Under the pieces are notes generated by a model. It did not search any database, was not told the origin of the DNA, and saw only the letters and a list, made by a program, of their open reading frames with translations. DNA of 64,000 bases from Astragalus membranaceus (Eukaryota > Streptophyta > Magnoliopsida > Fabales > Fabaceae), in assembly GCA_039519185.1 (NCBI GenBank), contig CM076851.1:98949531-99013530 (forward strand). The letters are read 5' to 3'. The translations under genes and the position numbers were made by a program. This document shows, one piece after another, positions 11,141 to 21,799 of this stretch. Positions within the stretch are counted from its first letter, which is position 1. Every line of letters starts with the position of its first letter.

Positions 11141-11281
11141 TTTTAGGCCGCTCGGCGGCTTTCGTTTGGGCCAATCGATGGCACTCTTTTTAGGCCGCTC
11201 GGCGGCTTTCGTTTGGGCCACTCGATGGCACTCTTTTTAGGCCGCTCGGCGGCTTTCGTTTGGGCCATTCGATGGCACTCT
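11141..11281. repeat. Three tandem copies of a 47-bp unit in the Tat element
   Basis: The unit contains 'taggccgctcggcggctttc' and begins at 11144, 11191 and 11238, giving an exact 47-bp spacing. The copies differ by single bases near their ends. It lies between pol and the antisense gene, in the 3' untranslated region of the element. Tandem arrays are common in this part of Tat/Ogre elements. Confidence 0.9.
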
Positions 11282-11441
11282 TCTGGTCGCTCGACTGCTA
11301 CTCGCATGGTGAGCGACTGTGCATACAATTTGCAGGAAATAAAGTACACAAGTCAAATTTTAAGGTCGGTCCTCGGTAAAAAACCCCTGTGGGGAAAAAG
11401 AGCGACCGCCTGTTTTTTATTGATCAATTGGTGTTTACAAC

Positions 11442-14400
11442 TTAAACATAATACTTTCTCAACTTGTCAGCATTCCATGTTCTGGGGATGGTCGCCCCTT
11501 CCATGGTTTCTAGCTCGTAAGCTCCCTTTCCAGTCTTGCTGATAACACGGTATGGTCCTTCCCAATTAGGGGCGAGCTTTCCCTGGCGAGCGTTCTTATT
11601 CCCCACGTCGGCCCTCCTAAGGACTAGCTGTCCAATGGAGAACTCCCTCTTCTGGACGCGGGTGTTATACCTGGCAGCGACCTTCTGCTTGATGAGTTGC
11701 TCCCTAAGTGACGCCTTGGTTCGTAGCTCATCAACGAGGTCGAGCTCTTCTCTTGTTGCTCGCTCATTTGCGGCCGGGGTTGGTGGGTTGGTCGTCCTCC
11801 AACTTAGCTCTCCCATCTCAATTGGGATGACATCGTCAGTTCCGTAGGCAAGTCTAAATGGTGACTCCCCGGTCGATGAGTGGGGGGTCGTTCTGTAGGC
11901 CCAAAGGACCGACTGTAGTTCTTCTGCCCAATTTCCCTTGGCTTCATCCAACCTTCGTTTCAGTCCGCGTAGTACTACCCTGTTGGCCGCTTCTGCCTGG
12001 CCATTGGTTTGTGGGTGCTCGACTGAGGTGAAACGCTGTTTCACGCCTAGGCCGACCAGCATTTCTCTGAACTTTCTGTCTGCGAACTGAGTTCCATTAT
12101 CAGTCACCAGTTTTTGGGGCACTACAAAGCGGGCGAGCACGTTTCTCCCAAAAAACTTAGATACCTTCGCTGAGCTAATGGTTGCAAGTGGCTCTGCTTC
12201 TATCCACTTAGTGAAATAGTCGATCGCAACGATGAGGAATTTCAACTGACCTGGTGCAGATGGAAAGGGGCCGAGCAGGTCCATGCCCCACCAAGCGAAT
12301 GGCCATGGTGGGGTTAGGCTGTGTAGTTCTGATGAGGGCGCTATATGTACGTTGGCATGAATTTGGCATTTCTTGCACTTCTGAACAAGTATCTTAGCAT
12401 CCTCATCCATGGTCGGCCAATAGTATCCGGCCCTGAGCGCCTTCTTAGCAATCGACCGACCACCTTGATGGCTACCACAATCGCCTTCATGTATATCCCT
12501 CAGTACATGGTCGGCTTCGACCGACGTAAGGCATCTCATCAATGGGGATGAAAAGCCCCTTCTATACAGTCTTCCTTCGATCACTGAGTACTTGGTCGCC
12601 CGCAACCTCAGGAGCTTTGCTGCCTTCTGGTCGCAAGGTTCTACTCCATTGAGAATATATTGCAAGATAGGAGTGATCCCGTCTTTGTCCAAGTCGACGG
12701 CTAGAATGGCTAACGGTTGGGCAGGCTTGGTCGATACGCTCGGTCGCGTTAACATTTCTTGGATTAGATTTCCGTGGTTCCCGGGAGTCTTTGTACTGGC
12801 TAACTTCGATAGGATGTCAGCCCGAACGTTCTCTGTCCTGGGGACGTGCTTGACTTCTGCTCGGTCGAATTGCTTGAGCAGATCCCTTACCTTGGCCAAA
12901 TAATTCTTCAAGACGTCGTCCTTTGCGTCGTATAGGTCTTGAATTTGGGAGACTACCAGTAGAGAGTCAGAGTGAAGTTCAACACGGTCGACGTTGAATT
13001 CTTTGGCTAGCTGCAGCCCGGCAATGCACGCTTCATACTCGGCCTGGTTGTTTGAAGTGTGAAACGCGAAAGTCAATGACACTTCAACAGTAAGTCCTTC
13101 TGAGTTCTCAAGTATCAGACCGGCCCCACTTCCTTTGCTGTTGGAGGATCCGTCTACGTGCAAAGTCCAGGTCGTGATGGCCTGATCGTCTGGTATTGGA
13201 GTCATCTCAGCAATGAAGTCGGCCAACACTTGGGCCTTAGCGGCCGATCTAGCCTCGAACTTGATCCCAAACTCACTGAGTTCCACAGCCCACTTGATCA
13301 TACGCCCTGCTAGGTCAGGTCGGTGAAGGATTTGCCTGATAGGCTGGTCGGTCCTTACCACGACCTGATGGGCCACGAAATAAGGGCGTAATCTACGAGT
13401 GGCCACAAGTAACGCTAAGGCTAGCTTCTCGATCTTCTGGTATCTGATCTCTGGGCCTTGAAATACCTTACTGATGAAATAGACCGAGTTTTGCTTTAGG
13501 TCGCTTTCTCTTACGAGAACAGCGCTCATGGCTTCGTCTGTTATGGCCAAGTATAAGTAAAGCGTCTCCCCTGGTTGCGACTTGGTCATGATGGGCGGGT
13601 TGGTGAGTGCCGCCTTCAACTCGTCCAATGCTCGCTGGCATTGGTCGGTCCATTCAAACTCGACCTCCTTCTTCAAGAGCTTGAACAATGGAAGCGATTT
13701 GCACGCTGATTTGGGTATAAATCGTGACAAGGCAGCAACCATGCCATTCAGTTGCTGAATTTCTTTTTTCGTAGTGGGTGGCCTCATGTCAGCGACCGCC
13801 CTGCAATTATCTGGGTTTGCTTCGATCCCTCGCTCTGTTAAGTGGAAGCCCGGGAACTTTCCCGCCCTTACTCCGAAGGTGCACTTCTCTGGATTCAACC
13901 TCAAGGAATTCTTCCTTGCTTCCTCAAAAATTTCCCTTAGGTCGTCAATGTGGTATTGGTCGGTCTTGCTTTTAATGATCATATCATCCAAGTAGACCTC
14001 TAATATACGACCGATCTGCCGCCTGAAGACCTTGTTCATCATTCTTTGATAGGTCGCGCCGGCGTTCTTCAGACCAAAGGGCATTACTTTGTACTGAAAA
14101 TTTCCATGATCGGTCATGAACGCGGTCTTGTGCCGATCGGGTGGATACATAGTGATTTGGTTGTAACCTGAATAGGCGTCTAAAAAAGACAGGAGTTTGT
14201 AGCCCGCAGCCCCGTCGACCAGTTTGTCAATGTTTGGCAGAGGAAAGGCGTCCTTTGGGCATGCCTTATTCAGGTCGGTATAGTCGACGCACATGCGCCA
14301 CTTACCACTTTTTCTTCTTCACTAACACGACGTTGGAAAGCCAAGTCGTATACTTAATCTCTTCAATGAAATTGGCCTTGATGAGGTCGTCAACTGCCTT

Positions 14401-14476
14401 TGTGGCCGCCAATGCTTTCTCTTCGCTCTCAGTGCGTCTCTTTTGTGTGACTGGTCTAGCCGTCTCATCAACGGAC
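11442..14476 (-). pseudogene. pol: Tat element pol: reverse transcriptase, dual RNase H, integrase
   Basis: The main open frame is 11442-14294. In order it contains reverse transcriptase (DLNKACPKD, then the catalytic YLDDM), the retroviral-type RNase H (after YLAITDEAM), a second RNase H with 'VDGSSNSKGSGAG' and 'NNQAEYEA', and integrase. Integrase has an HHCC-like zinc region ending CKKCQ, 'WGMDLLGPF', 'VTDNGTQF' and 'NGQAEAANR'. The extra RNase H marks the Tat lineage. The product would make and insert element cDNA. Two defects separate it from gag-protease upstream: an in-frame TAA at 14479-14481 and a one-base frameshift at an A-run (complement of 14309-14313). The C-terminal half is open to its natural end. 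Confidence 0.93.
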
Positions 14477-14478
14477 AG

Positions 14479-17337
14479 TTAGAGGCAAGCAATTTCTATT
14501 GGGATCCCGGGCATGTCTGATGCCTGCCATGCAAAAAGGTCTGCGTAATCCCTGAGGCAGGTGATGAGATCTTGGTTGATTTGTTCAGGTAGGTCACTCC
14601 CCAACTTAACTGTCTTAGTTGGGTCGTCCAATAACTGAACATCGACCAATTCCCTCTGGAGCTCGGGCCTCTTCAGTTTATTCTTTAGCTCGCGGGCTAA
14701 ATCGTCGTCGTCGTCCTCAGGGTCGCTATCTGGGTCGTATCGAGCATCCAGGTCGGCCACATTGACCTGATGCCCCTCTTCAAGATCCTGCGATTTAGCA
14801 CTTACCACCTCCATGTCACAAATCTCTTGATAGAGGAAATGGCTCCTCATGGCCGCTTCCATGTCGGCTATTACTGTCACCACCTGGTCGCTTTTACTGT
14901 AGAACTTCATCTTTAAATGCACAGTTGAGGCTACGGCCTCCAATTTTCCTAGCGTTGGCCGGCCGATGATGCAGTGGTAACACGATTTGATCGGCAGAAC
15001 TAAGAACGTCGTCCTGATCGTCCTGTACGACGTGCTGCCGTTCGTATCATCTCCTAAAGTAACAAGCAATTCTATCGTCCCCAGGGGGTAGGTGGTCGCC
15101 CCGTTGAACCCGGTCAATGGGGTTGGTACGGCTTGCGGAATAATTTCGCTCCTGTCCACATTTAACTTGTCAATCAGTTCCTCAAACATGATGTCGGCCG
15201 AACTCCCTTGGTCGACCAGTATCCGTCTGACCTCAGTGTTGGCCATTACGGCCGATACTACCAAAGGGACGTAATTATTGATTTTGCCATCGAGCAAGTC
15301 TTCGTCCCCAAAAGAAATGGGCGGCCTATTTGAGGCCGGTCGTGGGGTTGAAGTTGAGCCGACCATCAAAAGTTCATTCCATTTCCTCTTCATTGCCTTG
15401 TTGGACTCTCTGATATCCAACGGGTTACCTCCATGGATGACCATGGCTACATTGCGGCCCTTCGACTGTCTGGGGTCGTGATCTTCCTCAGAATTATTGT
15501 GCGGCCGCTCGACCGTCGAGTTGACGATCGCTTTGCCTCTGTCATTGGCGGGTTGGCCAACGACTCTTTCTTCAGGGCGATCGTTACCTTCATCTCTGAC
15601 ATATTGCCTCAACTTTCCTTTCTGAATGAGATCTTCTATGTCATCTTTTAGGGCCATACAGTCATTGGTATCATGCCCCTTACTCTTGTGGTATCTGCAG
15701 TATTTCTTGGTAGGCCGACCTCCTTTCTTCAACACTAGAGGATCATGTCGCCTCACACCAGTGAACTCGTTGTTTTGGCACTCCGTGAAGATCTGCGCGA
15801 TCAGAGTGTTTAACTTTGTGCGATGCTTGTACTTCTTAGGCCGGTACTCGGGCTTATTGTCACGATAGTTTTCTTGCCCCCTGGCCGGTCTGCTATTCTC
15901 TTCTTTGGGACGCGCGCGGGCGCCCTTGTCAGAGGCCAATTGCTCTTCATAGCCCATATGGTCGTTGGCCCTTCTGAGGAACAGGCCGAGGTCGTAGTAG
16001 CGGTTCAGTGAGAATTCTTCAGCGAACCTGTGGTTCTTTCTTATACCACGTTTGAGATACTTCAGTTTGTCCGTGTCTGATAGGTTGCGGACTGTGTCAG
16101 CCTCTGACATGAACCGATCGATGAACTCCCTCAATGGTTCGTTCTCTCCTTGGATGACTGAGTCCAAGTGCTCTTCGTAACGATACTGACAACAGTTGGC
16201 TGTATAGTTGGCTAAGAATATTGCCACAAGACCTTCCCAAGAAGAGACAGTGTTGGGACGTAGGGATTCCCACCATTCTAACGCCCGGCCTTCGAGCGAC
16301 TGAGGAAAAAGCCTGCACTTCATCGTCCGTCCTAGCTCCCTATAGCTGCAGTAGTTGTTGAAGTACATGAGGTGTTTATCTGGATCCCCACGGCCGTTAA
16401 ACTTATTCAGGTTCGGGGGCTTCCTCAGATCCCTTGGGATGCGATAACGTCTGATTTCGCTGGTGAAGGGCCCTTGTCCGGTCGGGATGTAATTCTGCCC
16501 GTATGGCTGCATGGCGGCATAAGTTTGGTCGATGGGCAGACCGTAAAGGCCGACCGACTGACCAAGGAATCCTTCGGCAATTGGAGGGGGTCCATAGGGC
16601 CCATGATGTTGTGGAGCATGCGACGACGACCATCCTCGAGGCCGCTCTGAATAGTTTCTTCTTTGTCGGTTGATGGCCCGGGAGACATCTCTAATCTCCC
16701 CGTTGCGGTAGTCATTAAACTCTTCATATGAGTCCCACGACCTGCTTCTTGATCGGCGGGATCCTGAGGACTCGTTGGACGAGTATCTTGTTGGTGACCT
16801 GCCTGACTCTGGTCGGTAGCTCGAGTCAGCATAGTCGTAATCTTCCACAGGGGAACGACGGTGGCGTCTTCCTCGATGAGGGGGCGACCTGTGGGCGATC
16901 GTCCTTCTTGAAGGATTGCGTTGGGATATGCCTCGACGAGGAGGAACTTCTCTTGGTGGCGGTGAACGATGTGGCCGAAATGGTTGACCTCGGCGACCGC
17001 TATCCGCACGCGGGCGGATCGAGATCGAGCCTCTCTCATAGCGATCGATCAGCTCATCTCGATCAGCAATCACTTGATTCTTTTGCTCCAGAATTTGTAT
17101 GAGTACTTGGGTCACATGCTCTGGCAATGCTTCTGGGATTCCAGCTTCGGCCAGCTCGGTCGGTAGTTGCTGGAATGGTTGGGTGACTGGCCCGCGGCCA
17201 CCCTGCACTGAGGGTTCTTGGCGAGGCTCGCCTTGTGATTCGTGAACTGTCACAGGCACGCCCTCTGGGGTCTGTTGAGGTCGGTCCTGTCCAGAGGGGT
17301 TGAGCCTGGAAGAAGCGCGTTTCTGACGTGGCGGCAT
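14479..17337 (-). CDS. gag: Tat element Gag-protease polyprotein
   Basis: I chose the start at 17337 because the frame upstream runs into the LTR and primer-binding region. The N-terminal part is rich in R, S and P. A capsid-like Retrotrans_gag domain follows ('LEGRALEWWESL'; 'GENEPLREFIDRFM'). After it come a zinc knuckle of the Tat form (CRYHKSKGHDTNDC) and an aspartic protease segment with 'ILVDQGSSADIMF', in which the usual DTG is DQG as in other Tat elements. The frame ends at TAA 14479-14481 inside what should be the connection to reverse transcriptase. Gag would form the particle and protease would cleave the polyprotein. Apart from the premature end, no internal break is visible. Confidence 0.88.
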   Translation of the reverse strand: MPPRQKRASSRLNPSGQDRPQQTPEGVPVTVHESQGEPRQEPSVQGGRGPVTQPFQQLPTELAEAGIPEALPEHVTQVLIQILEQKNQVIADRDELIDRYERGSISIRPRADSGRRGQPFRPHRSPPPREVPPRRGISQRNPSRRTIAHRSPPHRGRRHRRSPVEDYDYADSSYRPESGRSPTRYSSNESSGSRRSRSRSWDSYEEFNDYRNGEIRDVSRAINRQRRNYSERPRGWSSSHAPQHHGPYGPPPIAEGFLGQSVGLYGLPIDQTYAAMQPYGQNYIPTGQGPFTSEIRRYRIPRDLRKPPNLNKFNGRGDPDKHLMYFNNYCSYRELGRTMKCRLFPQSLEGRALEWWESLRPNTVSSWEGLVAIFLANYTANCCQYRYEEHLDSVIQGENEPLREFIDRFMSEADTVRNLSDTDKLKYLKRGIRKNHRFAEEFSLNRYYDLGLFLRRANDHMGYEEQLASDKGARARPKEENSRPARGQENYRDNKPEYRPKKYKHRTKLNTLIAQIFTECQNNEFTGVRRHDPLVLKKGGRPTKKYCRYHKSKGHDTNDCMALKDDIEDLIQKGKLRQYVRDEGNDRPEERVVGQPANDRGKAIVNSTVERPHNNSEEDHDPRQSKGRNVAMVIHGGNPLDIRESNKAMKRKWNELLMVGSTSTPRPASNRPPISFGDEDLLDGKINNYVPLVVSAVMANTEVRRILVDQGSSADIMFEELIDKLNVDRSEIIPQAVPTPLTGFNGATTYPLGTIELLVTLGDDTNGSTSYRTIRTTFLVLPIKSCYHCIIGRPTLGKLEAVASTVHLKMKFYSKSDQVVTVIADMEAAMRSHFLYQEICDMEVVSAKSQDLEEGHQVNVADLDARYDPDSDPEDDDDDLARELKNKLKRPELQRELVDVQLLDDPTKTVKLGSDLPEQINQDLITCLRDYADLFAWQASDMPGIPIEIACL

Positions 17338-17362
17338 GGTTTGATGTGGAATAGCACTCGGG

Positions 17363-17383
17363 CCTCCCACTGTGGTCGCCAAT
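17363..17383 (-). other. Primer-binding region of the Tat element
   Basis: On the minus strand, directly after the 5' LTR end, the sequence reads ATTGGCGACCACAGTGGGAG. The TGGCG..CCxC..TGGG pattern in this position is the usual tRNA primer site of Tat/Ogre elements. I did not assign the tRNA. Confidence 0.7.
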
Positions 17384-17712
17384 TGATCGTACCTGATCAA
17401 TACGATGAGTTGCTGCTGTCTGATGATGTTGCTCGGTCGTTGAGATGAGGGACCGAGTTCTGGGTCGCACGCGGGTGGTACCTGCAAAGGCACTCCAACG
17501 CTCAAGTCAGAGGTGCTTCAACGGCAGGGTCACAAGGTGAGTAAAAAACGTACCTGAAGCCACATGCTAGTGTGGTATATATACTATAGACTGCGCAGGA
17601 GTTCTAGCTGTTGCGCTTATTTCGGAGCCGGCCGCGTCTTGCGGAGCAAGCCATGTAATGGGCCGCGCTGGGCCTGTTGGATGAAATTGGGCTTTGAGCC
17701 TACTCCGGAACA
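17384..17712 (-). repeat. 5' LTR of the Tat element
   Basis: 329 bp, TGATCGTACC...CGGAACA on the plus strand, pairing with 3280-3609. It is followed directly by the target duplicate ATATA. It contains a minus-strand TATA-like tract at about 17574-17586. Confidence 0.93.
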
Positions 17713-19241
17713 ATATATACATCACTACAAGAAAAAATTCATTTGGGACGGAAAATTTCGTCGCACAATAGTAGACATTTCTGTCCCAAAATTTTTTCGG
17801 GACGGATTTTGCGACCAAACAATTTCGTCGCAATTTGCTCGTCGTAAATTGTTTGGGACGGAATTTTTAATCCGTCCCAGGTTGCGATGGAATTGGTGAC
17901 AAAAAATAATTTAAATTTTGGGATGGAATTGTTAACTCAGTCGCGATATTGGGACGGAATTAAGGGCGATATTATGTGATGGAATTGTTCATTGCATCGC
18001 ACAATTGTGATGGAATTTGAGACACAAAACAATTAAATTTTGTGACAGAAAGACATCGAGCCGTCTCAAGTTTGAGACAGTGTTTTAATTTCATCCCATT
18101 TAAGGAAATATTTATTTTTGACGAAATTCCTTCCATCCGTCACAATTGTGACAGAATATTTCACATTAAATTTTGTCTTGCCAATAATTTTATGAAAAGA
18201 ACTACTTTTTTCTTTTACATTAATTTGTTAATGAATATCAATAATTGCAAAGTAATTGTTGACATAACAATAATTCATAAATTTGTCGATGGTAAACAAT
18301 AATAGTCTAATCATAAAGCATAACATGTCTCTCTAATAAGTAAACCAAAATATGAAGTTTTTAACAATACAAGCAAAAGATCAAAACTCTAAGAGTGCGT
18401 TTGGATGTGGGCATTTGAAAATTCTAGGGAATTTTAAATTCTTGGCAATTCAAATGCATCAATAGAAATACTTTCATTTTCAAAATTATTTGTTTGGATG
18501 AGATAATTGAAATTCTTCATTCTTAAAATTCCTTGTTTGGATAGAGTAATTAAAATTCTTCAATTTTTTATATTTTTAAAATTCTTCACTTTACACAAGG
18601 GTCGAATGACATGCAAGTTCAACAACCGACAAAACCGACACACCGGATGTCGGGCCCGATCCACCAGATATCGGGCCCTACCCACCGGGAGTGGATTGGT
18701 CCAGATGGATCTATTCGACCTACCGACCACACTGATTTTTTTCATACATAATTAAATCTCAAAAAAGACCTCATGCGCATCAAAAAGCTAACCAGACTCA
18801 TTAATCACAATTCCATGTACGTATAAATTCTATCTTGTTTTCTACATAGAATGTCATATACAAAAAATATGGTTCACGTTGAAAATGTCATATACACAAA
18901 TATAAATCGTATATCTATTAGTCCTTCACATTTTTTTTGGACAAACATAAATCCTTCATAAGGAGAATATCTTTTACACAAATATAAACTATATATATCT
19001 ACTATGTAATCTTTCACAAGAAATATGTTGTCCGGAACAATATAGTTGCATGGTCCAACTCTGAGTTTCCTCAAGCTTTGCCAACAAGACCACAACAATG
19101 CCGGTGTCTGCAACACCAATGATCACAACCTATGAGATTCATCATACCTAATGGCACACGAGCATCAAAATATCAATTATGAAGTACAAAGAACCAATAG
19201 TTATAAATTCAGTCTGATAATTCACTCTGATACTTAGCAGC

Positions 19242-19585
19242 TGTTGCGCCCGAAAAAGTCCCCGAAGGAGAACCTTCCTCGTTCACAACTTTTCCTAAGA
19301 CAATGAAGCCGCCACCAATATTTATTAAGGAAAATATTAGGAAAACCTTTTTTGGAAAGCGATTGGTCTTGCGAAACTAGAGAATAGGGTTCGGGGATCG
19401 GTTACGCGCAGGGAAGGTGTTAGCACCCCACACGTCCTCTCTACTGAGAGGGAACCTTTAATTAAATGTGTGGTTTTAGTGTGTTGACTTGAAAATACTT
19501 AATTTTGCCTCTCTACTTCTTATTGAAAAATTCTTAATGAAAATCTTTATTTATTATGAAAAAGGGGGAAAAAAGGGTCACCATT
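19242..19585 (-). mobile_element. End fragment of an Ogre-type LTR
   Basis: Starts 'tgttgcgcccgaaaaagtcc' and is nearly identical to 61380-61710. Read on the minus strand it is the 3' terminus of an LTR ('aataaatattggtggcggct' towards '..gggcgcaaca'). Homology stops near 19585, where the distal copy continues for more than 2 kb. It is therefore a truncated piece, sitting beside the broken end of the Harbinger transposase. Confidence 0.75.
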
Positions 19586-19645
19586 TTCATATAGTTGTAT
19601 TCTATGCACTAAACAAATAAAGTATCACCATTTTCATGATATTAC

Positions 19646-20480
19646 CATTTGGAACTTGAAGGCAGTTTTGACGACGTAAAGCGTCTCGCAATACTCGAGA
19701 ATCTCCTGCAGACCCTTCCCATCCAGGTAACACATAAATGTACCTTAAATCCGGACCACAAACTCCTAACACATTCGTAGTTATATCACCCTTTCTATTA
19801 CGATATCTAGGCCTATCTTCTGCAGCAACTGTTACAGGAATATGTGTCCCATCAAGTGCTCCAATTGAATTCTAAAAACATTCCAAAATTACACCAAATT
19901 ACAACAGCTATAGTTAATTCCAATGCCTTATAATTACTTAAAAAAATGATAAAATTACCTCAAACCATCTCCATTTATATGCCTCTGAGTCCTCTAAATT
20001 ATAATCATGAAACATCAAATATTCCTTGCTCACTTTCATAACAGCTCGTAGGACATTATTGAATTGCCTACTTATTGTTTCTTTAGATCTGCAATAACTA
20101 AACTCCACAACTCTATACTTTAGGTTGTGAGCAAGGATGTGCAAAAACATCGCCACAGCCTCCGTTGTAGGGACATTTCTTGTTCTCACTAATCCCCCCT
20201 TCTCTTGTAAAATTCTACAAAGCTTAGAAAATGCTCTTTTACTAACTCTCAGCTGATCAATGCAATCGCTTTCCTTTCCCCTATATAGGCGATTAAGGAA
20301 ATCGCGTCTTTCCAATTCCAAATTTCGAGCGGGTTCCTTAACTAAATATGTGTCATGATACCAAGCCATAAAATTCAAAAGCCTAATAAGGACGCAAACA
20401 ACGGCGAATGTTTCCTCAAGCTCTACCAACTCTTCATTTTGTTTATGTTTTCTTGAAGCGTCAACTACACTAGTGTCCAT
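19646..20480 (-). pseudogene. Harbinger (HARBI1-like) DDE transposase, 3'-truncated
   Basis: Exon 1 (20480-19959) encodes the helical N-terminal region, with 'RVSKRAFSKLCRIL' and 'RSKETISRQFNNVLRAV', ending at a GT donor. Exon 2 (19871 to about 19646), after a TTTTAG acceptor, encodes 'GALDGTHIPV' with the first catalytic Asp. It continues with 'CGPDLRYIYVLPGWEGSA' and 'DSRVLRDA' with the second Asp. The reading frame joins in phase. The segment that should carry the third acidic residue is missing, because the gene runs into unrelated sequence next to an Ogre LTR fragment. In plants this family includes ALP1-like domesticated proteins, but here the gene sits inside intact transposon ends and is truncated. 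Confidence 0.85.
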
Positions 20481-21799
20481 TCCTTGAAATCAATTTAACA
20501 AATAATTAAAAACATGATAATATAATGAAGTCTAACTACACTCTTATTTACAATTAACAAATGATGAATGAGTGACAATTTATGTGTTCCTTACACTACA
20601 GTTTGTTTAGTATTTCTTGTTTGAGCATCATTTGTAGGTGGATGAGCAATTGAGCATCACTCAGCTTTTACTTCAGTATCTTTGAACTTAAATATGAGAT
20701 TTCAAGCAAAATTTTATTGCTAGACATTTATATAGTTAAGATAGTTAGATTTCAAGCAGAAATAAGAACAGAAACAGAAACATAACCAATGTTTCAGCTG
20801 CTGCACACATAAAGATTAAAGAAAGGGAATGATTCTGCTAAAAATATTTCATAAGAGCATGCCTTTGTAACAATAATCAAATAGCAAACGAGAAGTCTTA
20901 ACAAAAGACAACTAGATTCACATAGCAAACTAACAAGATACACAGAGTCACAGACCAAATGTTTCAGCTGCTACACACATATAGAAGCAGAAATTGATAC
21001 ATAAATCAATTGAAAGAGGAATCTGCATAAATTGATTCAAAAATTGAACATAATGAAACAACCAAATGGAAAGTTGGAAACAAGATGAAGCAAACCGAAA
21101 TTACCTGCTTAATTGATTGAGTACCTTTTCGATTGATTCAGGATGCAACAGAAGCAAGTTGAGAGGGTGAGAGCGAGATCAGTGAAGAAATTGATTCAAA
21201 ACGTGATTCAAGATGAGAGCGAGAACAAGTTGAATCAAACAATTCAGCAACAAGATGAGAGCGAGAACGTGATTCTGGAAGAGGAATCTGCGATTCTGAA
21301 AGAGGAATTTGCAACTGAAATCGACTCAAATGGAGGAAGATGACTCTCGAATTTGTCTCAAATTGAAGAAGTGGATCTCAAATCTGTCTCCAATCGAAAC
21401 TCTGGATGAAGATTCATGAAATGGAAACCGGAGAGAGAACGATTTCATGAACGATTTCTGGAAATGGAGGATGGAAGTGGATCCATGAGCGAAGAGTGAA
21501 GTTTCGGAGTGAGGGAGCGAACGTTTGACTGAGCGAGCGAAGAGCGTGAGAGTGAGCGAAGAGCGTGAGAGTGAGAGAGGAATTAGAAAATTCACTCTAA
21601 TTAGGTGTCATTTTAATTTCAGCATTTTACCCTCTACAAAATACATCTTAAAATTTCATCAATTTTAAAATTCTGTTTATATTTTACCCAAACAAGATAT
21701 TTTAAAGCAAAGTATTTTAATTACACACAAAAATTACATTACCCTCTACAAATACCCTATCCAAACACACTCTAATAGTTTTACGGTTCTACTTTCTAA

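Larger units (their letters stand above)
3280..17712 (-). mobile_element. Tat-lineage Ty3-gypsy LTR retrotransposon, complete with TSD
   Basis: This is a 14.4-kb element on the minus strand. The LTRs are at 3280-3609 (3' LTR) and 17384-17712 (5' LTR), with the 5-bp target duplication ATATA at 3275-3279 and 17713-17717. Order along the minus strand is 5' LTR, primer-binding region, gag-protease, reverse transcriptase, two RNase H domains, integrase, a long 3' region and a polypurine tract. The dual RNase H, the zinc knuckle of C-x2-H...C type and the protease motif are typical of the Tat/Ogre/Retand group. By eye the LTRs differ by five substitutions and one indel in about 330 bp, so the insertion is fairly recent. 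The coding regions carry a nonsense codon and a frameshift. About 4.5 kb of its length is a later nested insertion at 5039-9569. Confidence 0.93.
18393..21772 (-). mobile_element. PIF/Harbinger transposon with TAA target duplication
   Basis: The terminal inverted repeats are GAGTGCGTTTGGATG on the left and GAGTGTGTTTGGATA on the complement of the right end. They are flanked by TAA at 18390-18392 and 21773-21775. The 3-bp TNA-type target and the transposase inside identify the superfamily. The element is 3.4 kb and carries an Ogre LTR fragment that truncates its transposase. I found no convincing Myb-like second protein in it. Confidence 0.85.

Noticed and set aside
13774..16650. Plus-strand frames over gag-pol of the first Tat element
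   Set aside because: Complement of conserved minus-strand coding sequence; no independent support.
21138..21595. Possible second Harbinger protein (Myb-like) near the right end
   Set aside because: Short Ser/Leu- and Glu-rich frames on both strands without a SANT/Myb pattern; looks like leader repeats.
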